DNA from: Eubacteriaceae bacterium
Lineage (GTDB): Bacteria; Bacillota; Clostridia; Peptostreptococcales; Anaerovoracaceae
Reading direction: 5' to 3'
DNA: 64,000 bases
Assembly: GCA_902362805.1 (NCBI GenBank)
Contig: CABIXY010000008.1
Location: 90,753-154,752 of the forward strand
The notes beneath the pieces were generated by a model, which searched no databases, was not told the origin of the DNA, and saw only the letters and a program-made list of their open reading frames with translations. Each line of letters begins with the position of its first letter. Within the stretch, counting starts at the first letter, position 1. Below are positions 8,506 through 17,283 of the stretch, piece after piece. The position numbers were made by a program, and so were the translations under genes.

Positions 8506-8784
8506 GACGTAACGGTGTGTGAGCAGTTACGCAATAGGGCTTCCGCACGGGGAGCTTGCTTAACGGAACCCCGATTTTAGGCAGGTTTTGCGTAACAGGC
8601 ATTAACCTGGGAGACGCCAGTTACGCAAGCGAGAGCGCTGCCGCTCCCACTGCTTAACGGCTATGGCCTTTTGGCACATTTCTGCGTAACTGGGGCAGGC
8701 GTGGGAAGAGGGAATTACGCATCAGGGATGTTTGAGTGCGGTACTGCTTAACCGTTTCGGTTTTTAGCCGCTTTTTTGCGTAAC
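8506..8784. repeat. Phased array of TGCGTAAC-type sites, three 94-base units
   Basis: GTTACGCA (8526, 8620, and ATTACGCA at 8714), TGCTTAAC (8557, 8651, 8745) and TGCGTAAC (8589, 8683, 8777) recur with an exact 94-base unit and 31, 32, 31-base steps. The 22-23 bases between sites are mostly unrelated from unit to unit. A further CGTAAC lies at 8508. GTTACGCA and TGCGTAAC are reverse complements, so each unit can close into a hairpin or present inverted protein sites on one helical face (31.3 bases is close to three turns). The last site ends 26 bases before the symporter promoter. Confidence 0.7.
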
Positions 8785-8809
8785 CAGCTGCTAACGAGCA
8801 TAAATACTA

Positions 8810-8838
8810 TTGACAAACCTTTTGACTTTCAGTACAAT
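8810..8838 (+). promoter_or_regulatory. Sigma-A promoter of the symporter gene
   Basis: TTGACA (8810-8815) and TACAAT (8833-8838) with a 17-base spacer, followed by GGAGG and the ATG at 8872. Confidence 0.85.
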
Positions 8839-8871
8839 TTTTTGAGTGACCAAAATTTATGGAGGAACGGA

Positions 8872-10110
8872 ATGAAAGAAAAGAAGAAACTATCTCTTGC
8901 CGTACAGATATTTATCGGATTGGGACTGGGTATTGCTGCAGGTCTGTTATTTATCGCCGTCGGCAAAGAAAATTGGGCAGATTCGTATATCATGCCTTTT
9001 GGTACTATATTTTTGAATCTAATCAAATTTATCGTAGTGCCAATCGTACTTACGTCAATTATTTCAGGAGTCATATCTCTGAAAGATATCAAGAAAGTCG
9101 GGTCCATCGGTGGGAAGACAATCGTCTTCTATATGTGCACGACAGCGGTAGCCATTGTCATCGGACTGACCTTCGCGAACCTGTTTAAAGGCACCTTCAG
9201 CGTGCTTCAAACCAGCGGTCTAACCTATGAGGCCACCGAGCCAGTCAGTTTTATGGAGACGCTGGTCAATATCTTCCCATCAAATGCAGTGGCACCGATG
9301 GTAGAAGCTAATATGCTGCAGGTTATCGTCATCGCCTTGCTGTTTGGCTTTGGCATTATTTTATCTGGAGAGAAGGGACAACCTTTTGCCAAGATGATTG
9401 TCAGCCTGTCTGATGTATCCTTGCGCATCATGGAGATGATTCTAAAACTTTCACCAATCGGGGTTTTCTGTTTAATTACGCCGGTAGTTGCGACTAACGG
9501 ACCAAAGATATTGGGATCCTTGGCCATGGTATTGCTGGCAGCTTATATCTGCTACATACTGCACGTAGTCATCGTATATTCAGGTGCCGTCAGAGGATTG
9601 GGCGGTCTGAATCCATTGACTTTCTTTAGAGGAATCGCTCCAGCCATGATGTTTGCTTTTTCCAGTGCGTCCTCAGTAGGTACCTTGCCTCTCAATCTGG
9701 AATGCTCGGAGAAGCTAGGTGCAAAGAGAGAAGTTGCAAGCTTTGTACTGCCTCTGGGGGCTACCATCAATATGGATGGAACCGCGATTTATCAAGGCGT
9801 CTGTGCAGTCTTTATCGCCAGATGCTACGGAATCGACTTGACCTTGTCGCAGATGGTGGTCATTGTTTTGACGGCAACTTTGGCTTCAATTGGTACGGCA
9901 GGCGTTCCTGGTTCTGGCATGATCATGCTGGCCATGGTGCTGCAAAGCGTGGGACTGCCTGTAGAAGGTATTGCGCTTGTAGCAGGAGTAGATCGCATCT
10001 TTGACATGGGCAGAACGACAGTCAACATTACGGGCGATTCTGTGTGCTCTATTGTAGTTAGCAAAATGGAAGAACGGAAGGAAACGAGAAAAGCGAAAGC
10101 GAATGCATAA
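8872..10110 (+). CDS. Dicarboxylate/amino acid:cation symporter (DAACS, GltP/DctA-like)
   Basis: Secondary transporter of the DAACS family, taking up glutamate, aspartate or C4-dicarboxylates with sodium or protons. The 412-residue protein is hydrophobic throughout and keeps the re-entrant loop serine motif FSSASSVGTLP, the NMDGT motif, AGVPGSG in the second hairpin and DMGRTTVNITGD in TM8. The ATG at 8872 follows GGAGGAACGG; an open frame extends 96 bases upstream over the promoter and is not used. Substrate cannot be fixed from sequence. It stands alone between its own promoter and a shared terminator. Confidence 0.9.
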   Translation: MKEKKKLSLAVQIFIGLGLGIAAGLLFIAVGKENWADSYIMPFGTIFLNLIKFIVVPIVLTSIISGVISLKDIKKVGSIGGKTIVFYMCTTAVAIVIGLTFANLFKGTFSVLQTSGLTYEATEPVSFMETLVNIFPSNAVAPMVEANMLQVIVIALLFGFGIILSGEKGQPFAKMIVSLSDVSLRIMEMILKLSPIGVFCLITPVVATNGPKILGSLAMVLLAAYICYILHVVIVYSGAVRGLGGLNPLTFFRGIAPAMMFAFSSASSVGTLPLNLECSEKLGAKREVASFVLPLGATINMDGTAIYQGVCAVFIARCYGIDLTLSQMVVIVLTATLASIGTAGVPGSGMIMLAMVLQSVGLPVEGIALVAGVDRIFDMGRTTVNITGDSVCSIVVSKMEERKETRKAKANA

Positions 10111-10117
10111 AAAAACA

Positions 10118-10140
10118 AGGGGCTGCTAGATGCAGCCCCT
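10118..10140 (-). terminator. Terminator between convergent genes
   Basis: AGGGGCTGC/GCAGCCCCT stem; on the minus strand it is followed by TTGTTTTTTT, so it mainly ends the M14 peptidase transcript, and it may also stop the symporter transcript. Confidence 0.85.
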
Positions 10141-10152
10141 GTTGATTTGATG

Positions 10153-13100
10153 CTATTTTGCTGTACGGTTCGCTTTGTTAGACCAGGAGGTATAATACTT
10201 CGTCTTATCTATGGTCCGTACACCGCGCACTTTATAATAGTAGCGAGTTCCCTTTTTTAACTTTTTAGAGTCAGTAAAGGAGAACGTTTTATTGGTTTTT
10301 GTCTTGTAGTAAGCTTTAGTACCATATCCAGAGGACTTTTTCGTCGATCTGAATACCTCATAATAATCGACCTTATAACCGGCAGACTTTTTCCATGAAA
10401 CTTTGATTCCATTCTTTGTTAAAGCAGACTTAGCTGTAATCTTTGTTTTTTTGATACCATCAATAGTCTCAATGTCCTTAAAAGTGCTACCCAGCATTTT
10501 AGAATAAATGGCATTAGATAGGTAGCGATAGTCGTCCAGCTGGTGGGCTTTGTTGGTCATGGTGTTGGCAAATAAGGTTATCTGGTAGCCACCCTGCTTG
10601 TAATCAATTGCCTGAATGGTGCCTTTGTATTTTTCAATGTAATCCGCAGCCATAAAACCTTCGATAGGATAATCTGAAGTGGTCTTGATTAAAATTTCAG
10701 CTCCCTTTGGCGTCTGTGTAATGTAGTTGCCTCCATAGCCGTACATGATATTATCTTTTTGCTGCTTGTATTTTGCAGTAATCAGATTGTCTGATTCATA
10801 AGTCACCGTAGTCAATGCATCATAGCTGCCGCCAGTCTGATAGTCGATGTCAATTCCCAGGTCTTTTGCCGCTTTCAGGGCGTTGGCTGTGTAGCCGATA
10901 TATGGCTTGCCTTTTTTGATCAGACGCAGTTCTTTTTCGCCCAGAGGGCGGCTTCCTACGATGACGTCGGCATTTTCTGGATTGTCGACTACCTGGAAGC
11001 CCATTTGCTGCTCAAAGGCAAAGATATCCCAGCCTAGGGCAGTGTTGAGCCTGTCTTGATACCGCTTGATGCCGTATTCTTTGCCATTCTTCGTCGTTGT
11101 GAAGGCAGAGCTGGTTCGACCTGGAATATAGACTTTGACGGCTTTTTTGACTGCTTTTGCAGCAGGCATCTTTGAAACGGCCTTCCCGACCAAAATGTAA
11201 TCGCTCTTAACCGTGTTGAAGTCATTTTTCTTTACCAGGAAATCACCTTTATTCGTACCGGAGGTAATCATTCCTACCGTCTTGCCGTTTTTTAATAATC
11301 TGTTGACGGCTTGGATGGCATCTACGCTGTTGTTTGAAAGGACCATATAGCTGCCGCTTCCTGATGTAGTCGTCTTGATTGACGGTACTTTCGTGATCTT
11401 CTTTGTGTCAGCTGCTTTAATGGCGCCAACCTTTGTAATCACATGAGCGTCAAATCCGCGCAGCTGCGGAAATGCAGTCAGAGGCTCTGAGTATAGCGCA
11501 TCCCAGGTGTCGATGACCATGTTGGAGTAAAGGGCGGAGTTCGCCATGTTCCGCTTTGTCTGATGCATATCTACTACTAGAGAACCTTTTTTGTAGGTCT
11601 TGCCGTGGATTGTCACATCTTTTGTCAGCTGTTTCAGCTTGACGTCGTTTCTCAGCAGGTATTCTGCCATCTCCTTTGCAGCCTGAATATTTTTCTGATC
11701 AGATGTGCTGATTGGTATGATGTAGTATTCAGGGAAGAAGTTGTTGTTTTCTTCATACTTTTTACGGAACTTATCCGCTTCTGCGCCGATATCGTCATAT
11801 TGGCTTACAAAGTAAGGGGAAATCGTATCCGCATCGATATTTTCCAAACCTCTCCTGAAAAACTCTAATTGGTTGAGATACATCCTGTCTTTGTTCTCCG
11901 CAACAAAATCGGCATTGCCGATTAGACCGTATTTGACTGCCTGCTGTGCATCGTGACTTCCATAAGGAAATTCGGCCGTATAGGCGTTACAGCCGTGCAG
12001 GAACGCGTAGATCGGGGTGTAACTTGGTGAGATGTCTTCCCAGGCACCCCACTTCTTCTTACCGCTGTTGTCCACAGAGAGATAGTCACGCAGCGTAAGT
12101 TGGAAACTGTTGATAGACTCGTTGTTGGCGATAGCGGCTGCGCCGAAGTTTTCGCCTTGTTCTATGGAAGTATCGATATATAAATCGTATTCAGCATTTG
12201 GTTCGTGAGCAGGGGTGCATGGTTCTACGACGAACTCGTCATAGTATCCGTGAATTTCATACAGGGTGATCGGATTCCACTTTGCAATCAGTTGCGTCAT
12301 GGCCTGCGTTTCTGGCTGCGTCTGGTAGGAGTTATCACGATTTAAATCAAAGTAGTTGGCGTTGGTTCGAGTCATAGCCTGGCGGCCGTCTACGTTTTCT
12401 GATGGTACGACGATGAAAAACATATCGGTCAAAATCTCATCTATATCTAAATCTTTTTTCGATATATTGTAATACTTTTTCATCTGTTCGTCAGTCATAT
12501 TGGTAACTGCATCACAAGTATGCTTCGGGTTAGAGGGTTCGAACTTGCCTTCCCCTTGGATAAATCCTACGCCGGTGACCTTATCTTTGATCAGTTCTGA
12601 CCAAACTTTGCCGTCTTTTGACATTTCAGCTTGAAGAGTCGCCTTTCCAGTGCTCGTGAGGCCGGTAATTTTGTTATAAGGAATTTTTCCGCTTCCTTCT
12701 GCAGCTTCCACGACGGCTTCGACAAAATCGAGACAGCCGTCAGCGCCGATGATTTCATCGGAGTGGATATTGCTGTAGACGACAGGGACCTTGTAATCCA
12801 AAGTTCCCGCTGCAACTTCTTTTTTTACTTGAGTGGGGTTCGTTTCGGCTTGTTCCGTCTGGGCGAGATGATTAGATAGATCACTTGATTTCGCGGAAAG
12901 GAAAAGCGCATTGATCGGCTTACCCTTTACCGAATAACCGATAGCCTCTATTTTGGCGTAAAGACCGGTGGCGTTGGCTCTGGCTGCTAATTCGGCAAGC
13001 TTCTCATCAACTTGACTCTGCGTATGGAAGGAGTCATAAGGACGTACCCAGACCGAGGTACTGCCCAAAGCTGATTTACCGTGATAGCAAGTTAAATCGT

Positions 13101-13644
13101 ATCGTCCGGTATAGTCGAGAATGGTATTTCTGACTAAAACGCGGTCACGATTGTCTATACCGTTGTATCCAAACAATGTTTTACTGTCAAACTCCATCTG
13201 CAGATATAAGGCATCGCCTTCAGTCACGACTGAGTTGGTGATGTTCTGGAACATGTCAATTTCCTCTTGTCCACCTGATTCTACAGTAGTTGCAACAGTT
13301 TTCCATTCATCCATTGGACCGCCGAGATATTGGTATGGAAATTCGCCCGAGTCCTGCATGCCTTTTTTTCGAGAAAGATTCCAGCGGATTGTCTTATCTT
13401 CTATGGCTTTTTCCAATTGTTCTCTTGTCATATCGACTTTAACTTTTGCAATAAAGGAACGTTCTTGGGTTAAAGATATCGCATCTTCGCCTTCTCCGGT
13501 ATTGTCTAAGGTGACAGCTTCACTGCCCACTGTGGTGTCTCCAAAGGATATCTTTGGGGCAGTGAAGGATGATGCAACTAGTGCTAGTGATAGAACGATG
13601 ATAAAGCTGAGACTGATTGTTCGTTTTCGCATTAGTTTACTCAT
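10153..13644 (-). CDS. Large secreted M14-family zinc carboxypeptidase-like protein
   Basis: Exported metallopeptidase of 1163 residues. A basic N-terminus and hydrophobic stretch (about residues 10-30, ending SSFTAPK) form a signal peptide. The M14 fold shows NIHSDEIIG near residue 293 (HxxE zinc motif), VDGRQAMTRTNANYFDLNRD, LYEIHGYYDEF near 466 (third zinc ligand) and YTAEFPYGSHDA near 557 (likely catalytic Glu). A long middle region of unknown fold (about 620-1060) and a C-terminal fibronectin III-like domain (about 1070-1163, SWKKSAGYKVDYYEVFRS) follow. Expression is likely CcpA-controlled through the cre site at 13688. It may degrade peptides as a carbon and nitrogen source. Confidence 0.85.
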   Translation of the reverse strand: MSKLMRKRTISLSFIIVLSLALVASSFTAPKISFGDTTVGSEAVTLDNTGEGEDAISLTQERSFIAKVKVDMTREQLEKAIEDKTIRWNLSRKKGMQDSGEFPYQYLGGPMDEWKTVATTVESGGQEEIDMFQNITNSVVTEGDALYLQMEFDSKTLFGYNGIDNRDRVLVRNTILDYTGRYDLTCYHGKSALGSTSVWVRPYDSFHTQSQVDEKLAELAARANATGLYAKIEAIGYSVKGKPINALFLSAKSSDLSNHLAQTEQAETNPTQVKKEVAAGTLDYKVPVVYSNIHSDEIIGADGCLDFVEAVVEAAEGSGKIPYNKITGLTSTGKATLQAEMSKDGKVWSELIKDKVTGVGFIQGEGKFEPSNPKHTCDAVTNMTDEQMKKYYNISKKDLDIDEILTDMFFIVVPSENVDGRQAMTRTNANYFDLNRDNSYQTQPETQAMTQLIAKWNPITLYEIHGYYDEFVVEPCTPAHEPNAEYDLYIDTSIEQGENFGAAAIANNESINSFQLTLRDYLSVDNSGKKKWGAWEDISPSYTPIYAFLHGCNAYTAEFPYGSHDAQQAVKYGLIGNADFVAENKDRMYLNQLEFFRRGLENIDADTISPYFVSQYDDIGAEADKFRKKYEENNNFFPEYYIIPISTSDQKNIQAAKEMAEYLLRNDVKLKQLTKDVTIHGKTYKKGSLVVDMHQTKRNMANSALYSNMVIDTWDALYSEPLTAFPQLRGFDAHVITKVGAIKAADTKKITKVPSIKTTTSGSGSYMVLSNNSVDAIQAVNRLLKNGKTVGMITSGTNKGDFLVKKNDFNTVKSDYILVGKAVSKMPAAKAVKKAVKVYIPGRTSSAFTTTKNGKEYGIKRYQDRLNTALGWDIFAFEQQMGFQVVDNPENADVIVGSRPLGEKELRLIKKGKPYIGYTANALKAAKDLGIDIDYQTGGSYDALTTVTYESDNLITAKYKQQKDNIMYGYGGNYITQTPKGAEILIKTTSDYPIEGFMAADYIEKYKGTIQAIDYKQGGYQITLFANTMTNKAHQLDDYRYLSNAIYSKMLGSTFKDIETIDGIKKTKITAKSALTKNGIKVSWKKSAGYKVDYYEVFRSTKKSSGYGTKAYYKTKTNKTFSFTDSKKLKKGTRYYYKVRGVRTIDKTKYYTSWSNKANRTAK

Positions 13645-13687
13645 GGTTACCTCCGTAATTTTTAAACGGTGAGATGTGGTATGTTGT

Positions 13688-13701
13688 TGTAAACGTTTAC
13701 A
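13688..13701 (-). promoter_or_regulatory. Catabolite-responsive element (cre) upstream of M14 peptidase
   Basis: TGTAAACGTTTACA is a perfect 14-base palindrome matching the CcpA cre consensus. It sits just downstream of the predicted -10 (13707-13712) at the likely transcription start, a repressing position. Confidence 0.8.
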
Positions 13702-13706
13702 GTGTT

Positions 13707-13735
13707 AAAGTAACAGATGTAAATAAAACTGTCAA
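13707..13735 (-). promoter_or_regulatory. Promoter of M14 peptidase gene
   Basis: On the minus strand TTGACA (13735-13730) and TACTTT (13712-13707) are spaced by 17 bases. The -10 is weak, the -35 perfect. Confidence 0.6.
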
Positions 13736-13802
13736 CAAGTCAAAATAAAATTGTCAAAATATTGCCAAAAATACAATAATATATACAATAACGTTGGTTA
13801 TG

Positions 13803-13833
13803 TTCTGGACACAATACAATCCTGTGTCCGGAA
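13803..13833. promoter_or_regulatory. Inverted repeat in divergent intergenic region
   Basis: TTCTGGACACA (13803-13813) and TGTGTCCGGAA (13823-13833) form an 11-base inverted repeat with one G:T mismatch and a nine-base gap. It lies between the divergent peptidase and GGDEF genes, about 90 bases before the latter, and looks like a dimeric repressor site. No cognate regulator is adjacent. Confidence 0.45.
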
Positions 13834-13919
13834 ACGTGAAAATGAGGGAGTCTTCTATGCAAGAGAAAAAAATTGTGGTAGAATAATCAAGATAAAATTA
13901 GAATTGTGAGGATATAATT

Positions 13920-15035
13920 ATGATGGGTATGGAACCCGATACAATAGATAAGGAAGAAGCCTTTCAGGATACCTATCGAAAATGGCGTGTTTTGATTTTT
14001 AAAGCTGACATCGTCAGTGTTTTGGCAGTTTTTATTATCGAGATTACCATGTTTTTTTTCTTGCGTTCCCATGATCTGATATTTCAGACTGTGTCAGTGT
14101 ATCTGGCCAGATTCTTGATCTTACCGACAATCATCAATATTACGCTTCTCACCATTGCGATCATCTGCAATGAACGATACAAAGACAGACCGTATTTGCT
14201 CAATTATGTTCCGATTGTACTCATGAGTTGTCTCTGTATTGTGGTATCGTGCACCCACTATGTCTTTACGGTAACTATGGCAGTGTACATCATTCCTGTA
14301 TTTGTGACGGTGATCTTCAGCAATCGAAAGATGACACGGCTGATTACCCTTATCGGCGTTGGGGGTATTGTGATAACGGTACTTGTCGATGTCTTACTAT
14401 CTCAAAGCGAAGATGTTTATTTAATTCCTGAAGCCATTGTCGCTCTGTGCATTCTGTTGACGGCTCACAAATTTTCGCAAATTCTCATTGGTTATCATAA
14501 AGAGAAAAACGACGCATTGGCGAAGGGCTATCAAGAGCAATTGAGGATGAAAGAACTTTTAAACTACGACCAAAAGACTGGCATTTACGGCGCTACAGCC
14601 TTTAACAACTGTCTGATTGGAGCGATAGATAAGGGCTGGACTGATAACCTGGCACTGGCCTTTGTGGATATTGATGATTTTAAATATGTTAATGATTCTT
14701 ATGGTCATGCAGCTGGGGATGAGGTACTCGTGCGCCTTGCGGCAATTATCAAAGAGATTTGTGGAGACAGACAGCTGCCGGGTCGTTTTGGAGGCGATGA
14801 ATTTGCCATATTGCTTACTGGAGAGAGCCTCGAGGTTTACTGCTCCTTGCTTACCGAGATTCAGAAGGCGTTTCGGCAACAGATTTATGATTTTTCAGAG
14901 CAAAGGATTACTGTCAGCATTGGCTTAGCCAGGCTGCAGGAAGGGTGGGATGCGGAGATGATTTTGCAAAAAGCAGATGAGGCGATGTATCAATCCAAAA
15001 AGAATGGGAAGAACCAACTCACTGTTTTTCAATAG
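13920..15035 (+). CDS. Membrane diguanylate cyclase (GGDEF)
   Basis: Probably makes cyclic di-GMP from two GTP. The N-terminal 200 residues contain about six hydrophobic membrane segments (a MASE-like sensor without recognisable motif), then a GGDEF domain with VDIDDFKYVNDSYGH (metal and substrate residues) and GRFGGDEFAIL (intact active site). No RxxD inhibitory site is seen before the active loop, so product inhibition is probably absent. The ATG at 13920 follows GTGAGG; ATGs at 13923 and 13929 are also in frame. It is transcribed alone, divergent from the peptidase. Confidence 0.9.
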   Translation: MMGMEPDTIDKEEAFQDTYRKWRVLIFKADIVSVLAVFIIEITMFFFLRSHDLIFQTVSVYLARFLILPTIINITLLTIAIICNERYKDRPYLLNYVPIVLMSCLCIVVSCTHYVFTVTMAVYIIPVFVTVIFSNRKMTRLITLIGVGGIVITVLVDVLLSQSEDVYLIPEAIVALCILLTAHKFSQILIGYHKEKNDALAKGYQEQLRMKELLNYDQKTGIYGATAFNNCLIGAIDKGWTDNLALAFVDIDDFKYVNDSYGHAAGDEVLVRLAAIIKEICGDRQLPGRFGGDEFAILLTGESLEVYCSLLTEIQKAFRQQIYDFSEQRITVSIGLARLQEGWDAEMILQKADEAMYQSKKNGKNQLTVFQ

Positions 15036-15090
15036 AGTGAAACCGCTGATTGCTGTAATTCACAGAATTGGGGGACTAATTCCTGCGGTG

Positions 15091-15120
15091 TTGACAAAGG
15101 ATTGTCCACTGCGATATACT
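15091..15120 (+). promoter_or_regulatory. Promoter of yitT-like gene
   Basis: TTGACA (15091-15096) and TATACT (15115-15120), 18-base spacer, about 90 bases before the start codon. Confidence 0.7.
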
Positions 15121-15210
15121 TAATTGTAAGCATTTGCAGATGCCACGCGCGTCAGCAGATGTTTTTTTAAAGAAAAGGTTGTTGTCTTGTGAGTAAGGGA
15201 GGAGATTTGT

Positions 15211-16068
15211 ATGAAAAACTTAAATATGAAAAAAATAAGCATAGATATAATTGTAGATATCATCGGAGGCGTTCTGATTGCCATCGGTACCTACAATTTT
15301 GCAGCTGCCTCTGAATTTCCAATGGTGGGATTTAATGGAATCGGCTTGATTTTATACCACCTATTTGGGATGCCTATCGGTACAGTGGCATTCGTGCTGA
15401 ATATTCCAGTTGCTATCGCCTGTTTTAAAATTCTGGGAAGAGATTTTTTCATCAGGTCTATCAGAACCATTGCCATCACATCTATCATAATGGATGTCGT
15501 TGCACCGAAATTCCCGGTCTACGAGGGGGATTTGATGTTATCGGCAATATGCACCGGCGTGCTTTCTGGCTTGGGATACGCCTTGATCTACATGAGAGAT
15601 TCCTCCACTGGCGGTACTGACTTTATCATGCTGTCTATCAAAGAGTTTTTCCCGCATCTATCATTAGGAAAAATTTCTTTTGCTATGGAATCACTGGTAA
15701 TTGTAGCTGGGACTGTTCTAGTATCGAAAAATATCGAAGGATTAATCTATGGGATGATCATCAGCTTTATCCTCTCCATTATGGTGGATAAAGTCATGTA
15801 TGGAATCTCTGCCGGAAAGATGGCCTTTATTGTTACGGATCACGCACACGAAGTAGCAGACCGCATCGATGAAACAGTAGGGAGAGGTTCCACTTTCCTG
15901 AAGGCGGAGGGCAGTTACTCCGAAGAGGAGAAAGATGTAGTGATGTGTGCCTGCAGTACAAAGCAGATGTACGGCATCAGAAATGTGGTCAAGGAAGTTG
16001 ACCCGGAAGCCTTTATCATCATCATGGAGTCCAACGAGGTCGTCGGATCGGGATTTAAAACTAAATGA
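15211..16068 (+). CDS. YitT family membrane protein (DUF161 + DUF2179)
   Basis: Integral membrane protein of unknown function in the YitT family. Residues 10-190 contain repeated hydrophobic segments with the family glycine-rich signatures GLILYHLFGMPIGT and DSSTGGTDFIML. The cytoplasmic C-terminal DUF2179 domain (about 200-285) is seen in GRGSTFLKAEGSYSEEEKDVVM, with the ending IIMESNEVVGSGFK typical of the family. GGGAGGAG precedes the ATG. The gene has its own promoter and is followed by a convergent small gene. Confidence 0.88.
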   Translation: MKNLNMKKISIDIIVDIIGGVLIAIGTYNFAAASEFPMVGFNGIGLILYHLFGMPIGTVAFVLNIPVAIACFKILGRDFFIRSIRTIAITSIIMDVVAPKFPVYEGDLMLSAICTGVLSGLGYALIYMRDSSTGGTDFIMLSIKEFFPHLSLGKISFAMESLVIVAGTVLVSKNIEGLIYGMIISFILSIMVDKVMYGISAGKMAFIVTDHAHEVADRIDETVGRGSTFLKAEGSYSEEEKDVVMCACSTKQMYGIRNVVKEVDPEAFIIIMESNEVVGSGFKTK

Positions 16069-16069
16069 T

Positions 16070-16110
16070 TATAAAAGATGCTGCCCAGGTTCGTCTTTGG
16101 ACAGCATCTT
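16070..16110 (-). terminator. Hairpin between convergent yitT-like gene and small gene
   Basis: AAGATGCTG (16075-16083) pairs with CAGCATCTT (16102-16110) within a longer stem with one mismatch. On the minus strand it is followed by TTTTATAATC, so it likely ends the small gene transcript; it may also serve the plus strand. Confidence 0.65.
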
Positions 16111-16123
16111 CTGATTTGGGGGC

Positions 16124-16246
16124 TTACTTTACGTCGTAGGCAATCAGCGCTACATCGCAGCCGCACTTCTCTGCAAGCTTGTGCTCTGCCTCGCTGATAA
16201 TTTTAAGATCCGCTGGGGAAAGTTCTGCCAATTTATCGTTATACAT
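16124..16246 (-). CDS. Small 40-residue protein of unknown function
   Basis: Not recognised. The frame begins with MYNDKLAELSPADLKII and ends LIAYDVK, with a central CGCD. It is mildly acidic, predicted helical and without a membrane segment. Support for being real: a perfect GGAGGTGAT Shine-Dalgarno eight bases before the ATG, a downstream hairpin with T run in its own orientation, and codon use like the neighbours. A metal- or redox-active role for CxC is speculation. Confidence 0.7.
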   Translation of the reverse strand: MYNDKLAELSPADLKIISEAEHKLAEKCGCDVALIAYDVK

Positions 16247-16356
16247 TTTTATCACCTCCAACTATAGTATTTACCGGATGACAGAACAACATTCTAGTGA
16301 TAAAATAAAAAAGATTGTTAATTATTTTCGGGGATAATAGTAAGAGACGCTTTCAT

Positions 16357-16385
16357 TTGCGTCTTTGCCACGATTGTGGTAGAAT
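16357..16385 (+). promoter_or_regulatory. Promoter of ecf operon
   Basis: TTGCGT (16357-16362) and TAGAAT (16380-16385), 17-base spacer, extended by TGG before the -10. Confidence 0.6.
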
Positions 16386-16443
16386 AGTTCCGCGATGTAA
16401 ACGATGTTGTTTGCAAAAAATAACAGTCCTATGGAGTGAACAT

Positions 16444-17283
16444 ATGGAAAATATGATCAAAATTGAAAATTTAGTTTTTGAATATACACAGGGTGAAGAG
16501 GAAGCGCCAGTTAGAGCGATCAACGAGATTTCCCTGGAAATAGAGAAAGGAAGTTTCACCGCAGTCATTGGCAAGAACGGATCAGGAAAATCCACTTTGG
16601 CAAAGAATCTCAACGGACTGCTTTTGCCCAGCGGAGGGACAATCTATGTGAAAAGCTGGGATACAAAGGATGATAACCACATTTGGGATGTGCGGCAGAC
16701 CGCGGGAATGGTTTTTCAGAATCCTGATAATCAACTCGTCTCTTCCATCGTAGAAGACGACGTAGCCTTTGGCCCTGAAAATTTGGGAATTGAGCCGCAG
16801 GAAATCAGAAAAAGGGTGGATAAAGCTCTGGAATCTGTCAACATGGGGCAGTTTAAGAAAAAAGCGCCGCACCTTCTGTCTGGCGGACAAAAGCAGAGGA
16901 TCGCCATTGCGGGTGTAGTTGCAATGCGGCCGGAATGCATCATTTTCGACGAACCGACAGCGATGCTGGATCCCAAAGGCAGGGATGAAATCATGGAGAT
17001 TATCAAAGAATTACACGAAGATGGGATTACTGTGATTTTGATTACCCACTTCATGGATGAAGCGGTTCGTGCAGACAGAGTGATCATCATGAACGAAGGC
17101 AATATTCTTCTCGATGGGACACCTTCGGAGGTGTTCTCGCAGGGAGAGATGATTAAAGCGGCAAATCTCGACGTTCCGCTAGCCGTGGAACTTGCTGGAA
17201 GACTGAGAAAAAGGGGAATTAAGATTCCTGAGAACGTCATTACAAACGAAGGACTGGTAACATTCGTATGTCAATACAAGTAA
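16444..17283 (+). CDS. ecfA1: ECF transporter ATPase EcfA1
   Basis: ATP-binding subunit of the energy-coupling factor module that powers many vitamin-specific S components. Walker A GKNGSGKST, Q-loop VFQNPDNQ, signature LSGGQKQR and Walker B IIFDEPTAMLDP are intact, and the ending matches EcfA1. The ATG at 16444 is seven bases after GGAG; a frame extends 129 bases upstream over the promoter and is excluded. It overlaps ecfA2 by 16 bases. No S component gene is nearby, so this is a shared (group II) module. Confidence 0.93.
   Translation: MENMIKIENLVFEYTQGEEEAPVRAINEISLEIEKGSFTAVIGKNGSGKSTLAKNLNGLLLPSGGTIYVKSWDTKDDNHIWDVRQTAGMVFQNPDNQLVSSIVEDDVAFGPENLGIEPQEIRKRVDKALESVNMGQFKKKAPHLLSGGQKQRIAIAGVVAMRPECIIFDEPTAMLDPKGRDEIMEIIKELHEDGITVILITHFMDEAVRADRVIIMNEGNILLDGTPSEVFSQGEMIKAANLDVPLAVELAGRLRKRGIKIPENVITNEGLVTFVCQYK

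Noticed and set aside
8506..8784. CRISPR array
   Set aside because: Repeats are only 8-10 bases, alternate in orientation and have no neighbouring cas genes.
16315..16443. N-terminal extension of EcfA1
   Set aside because: It would cover the predicted promoter, lacks a ribosome site and is not typical of the family.
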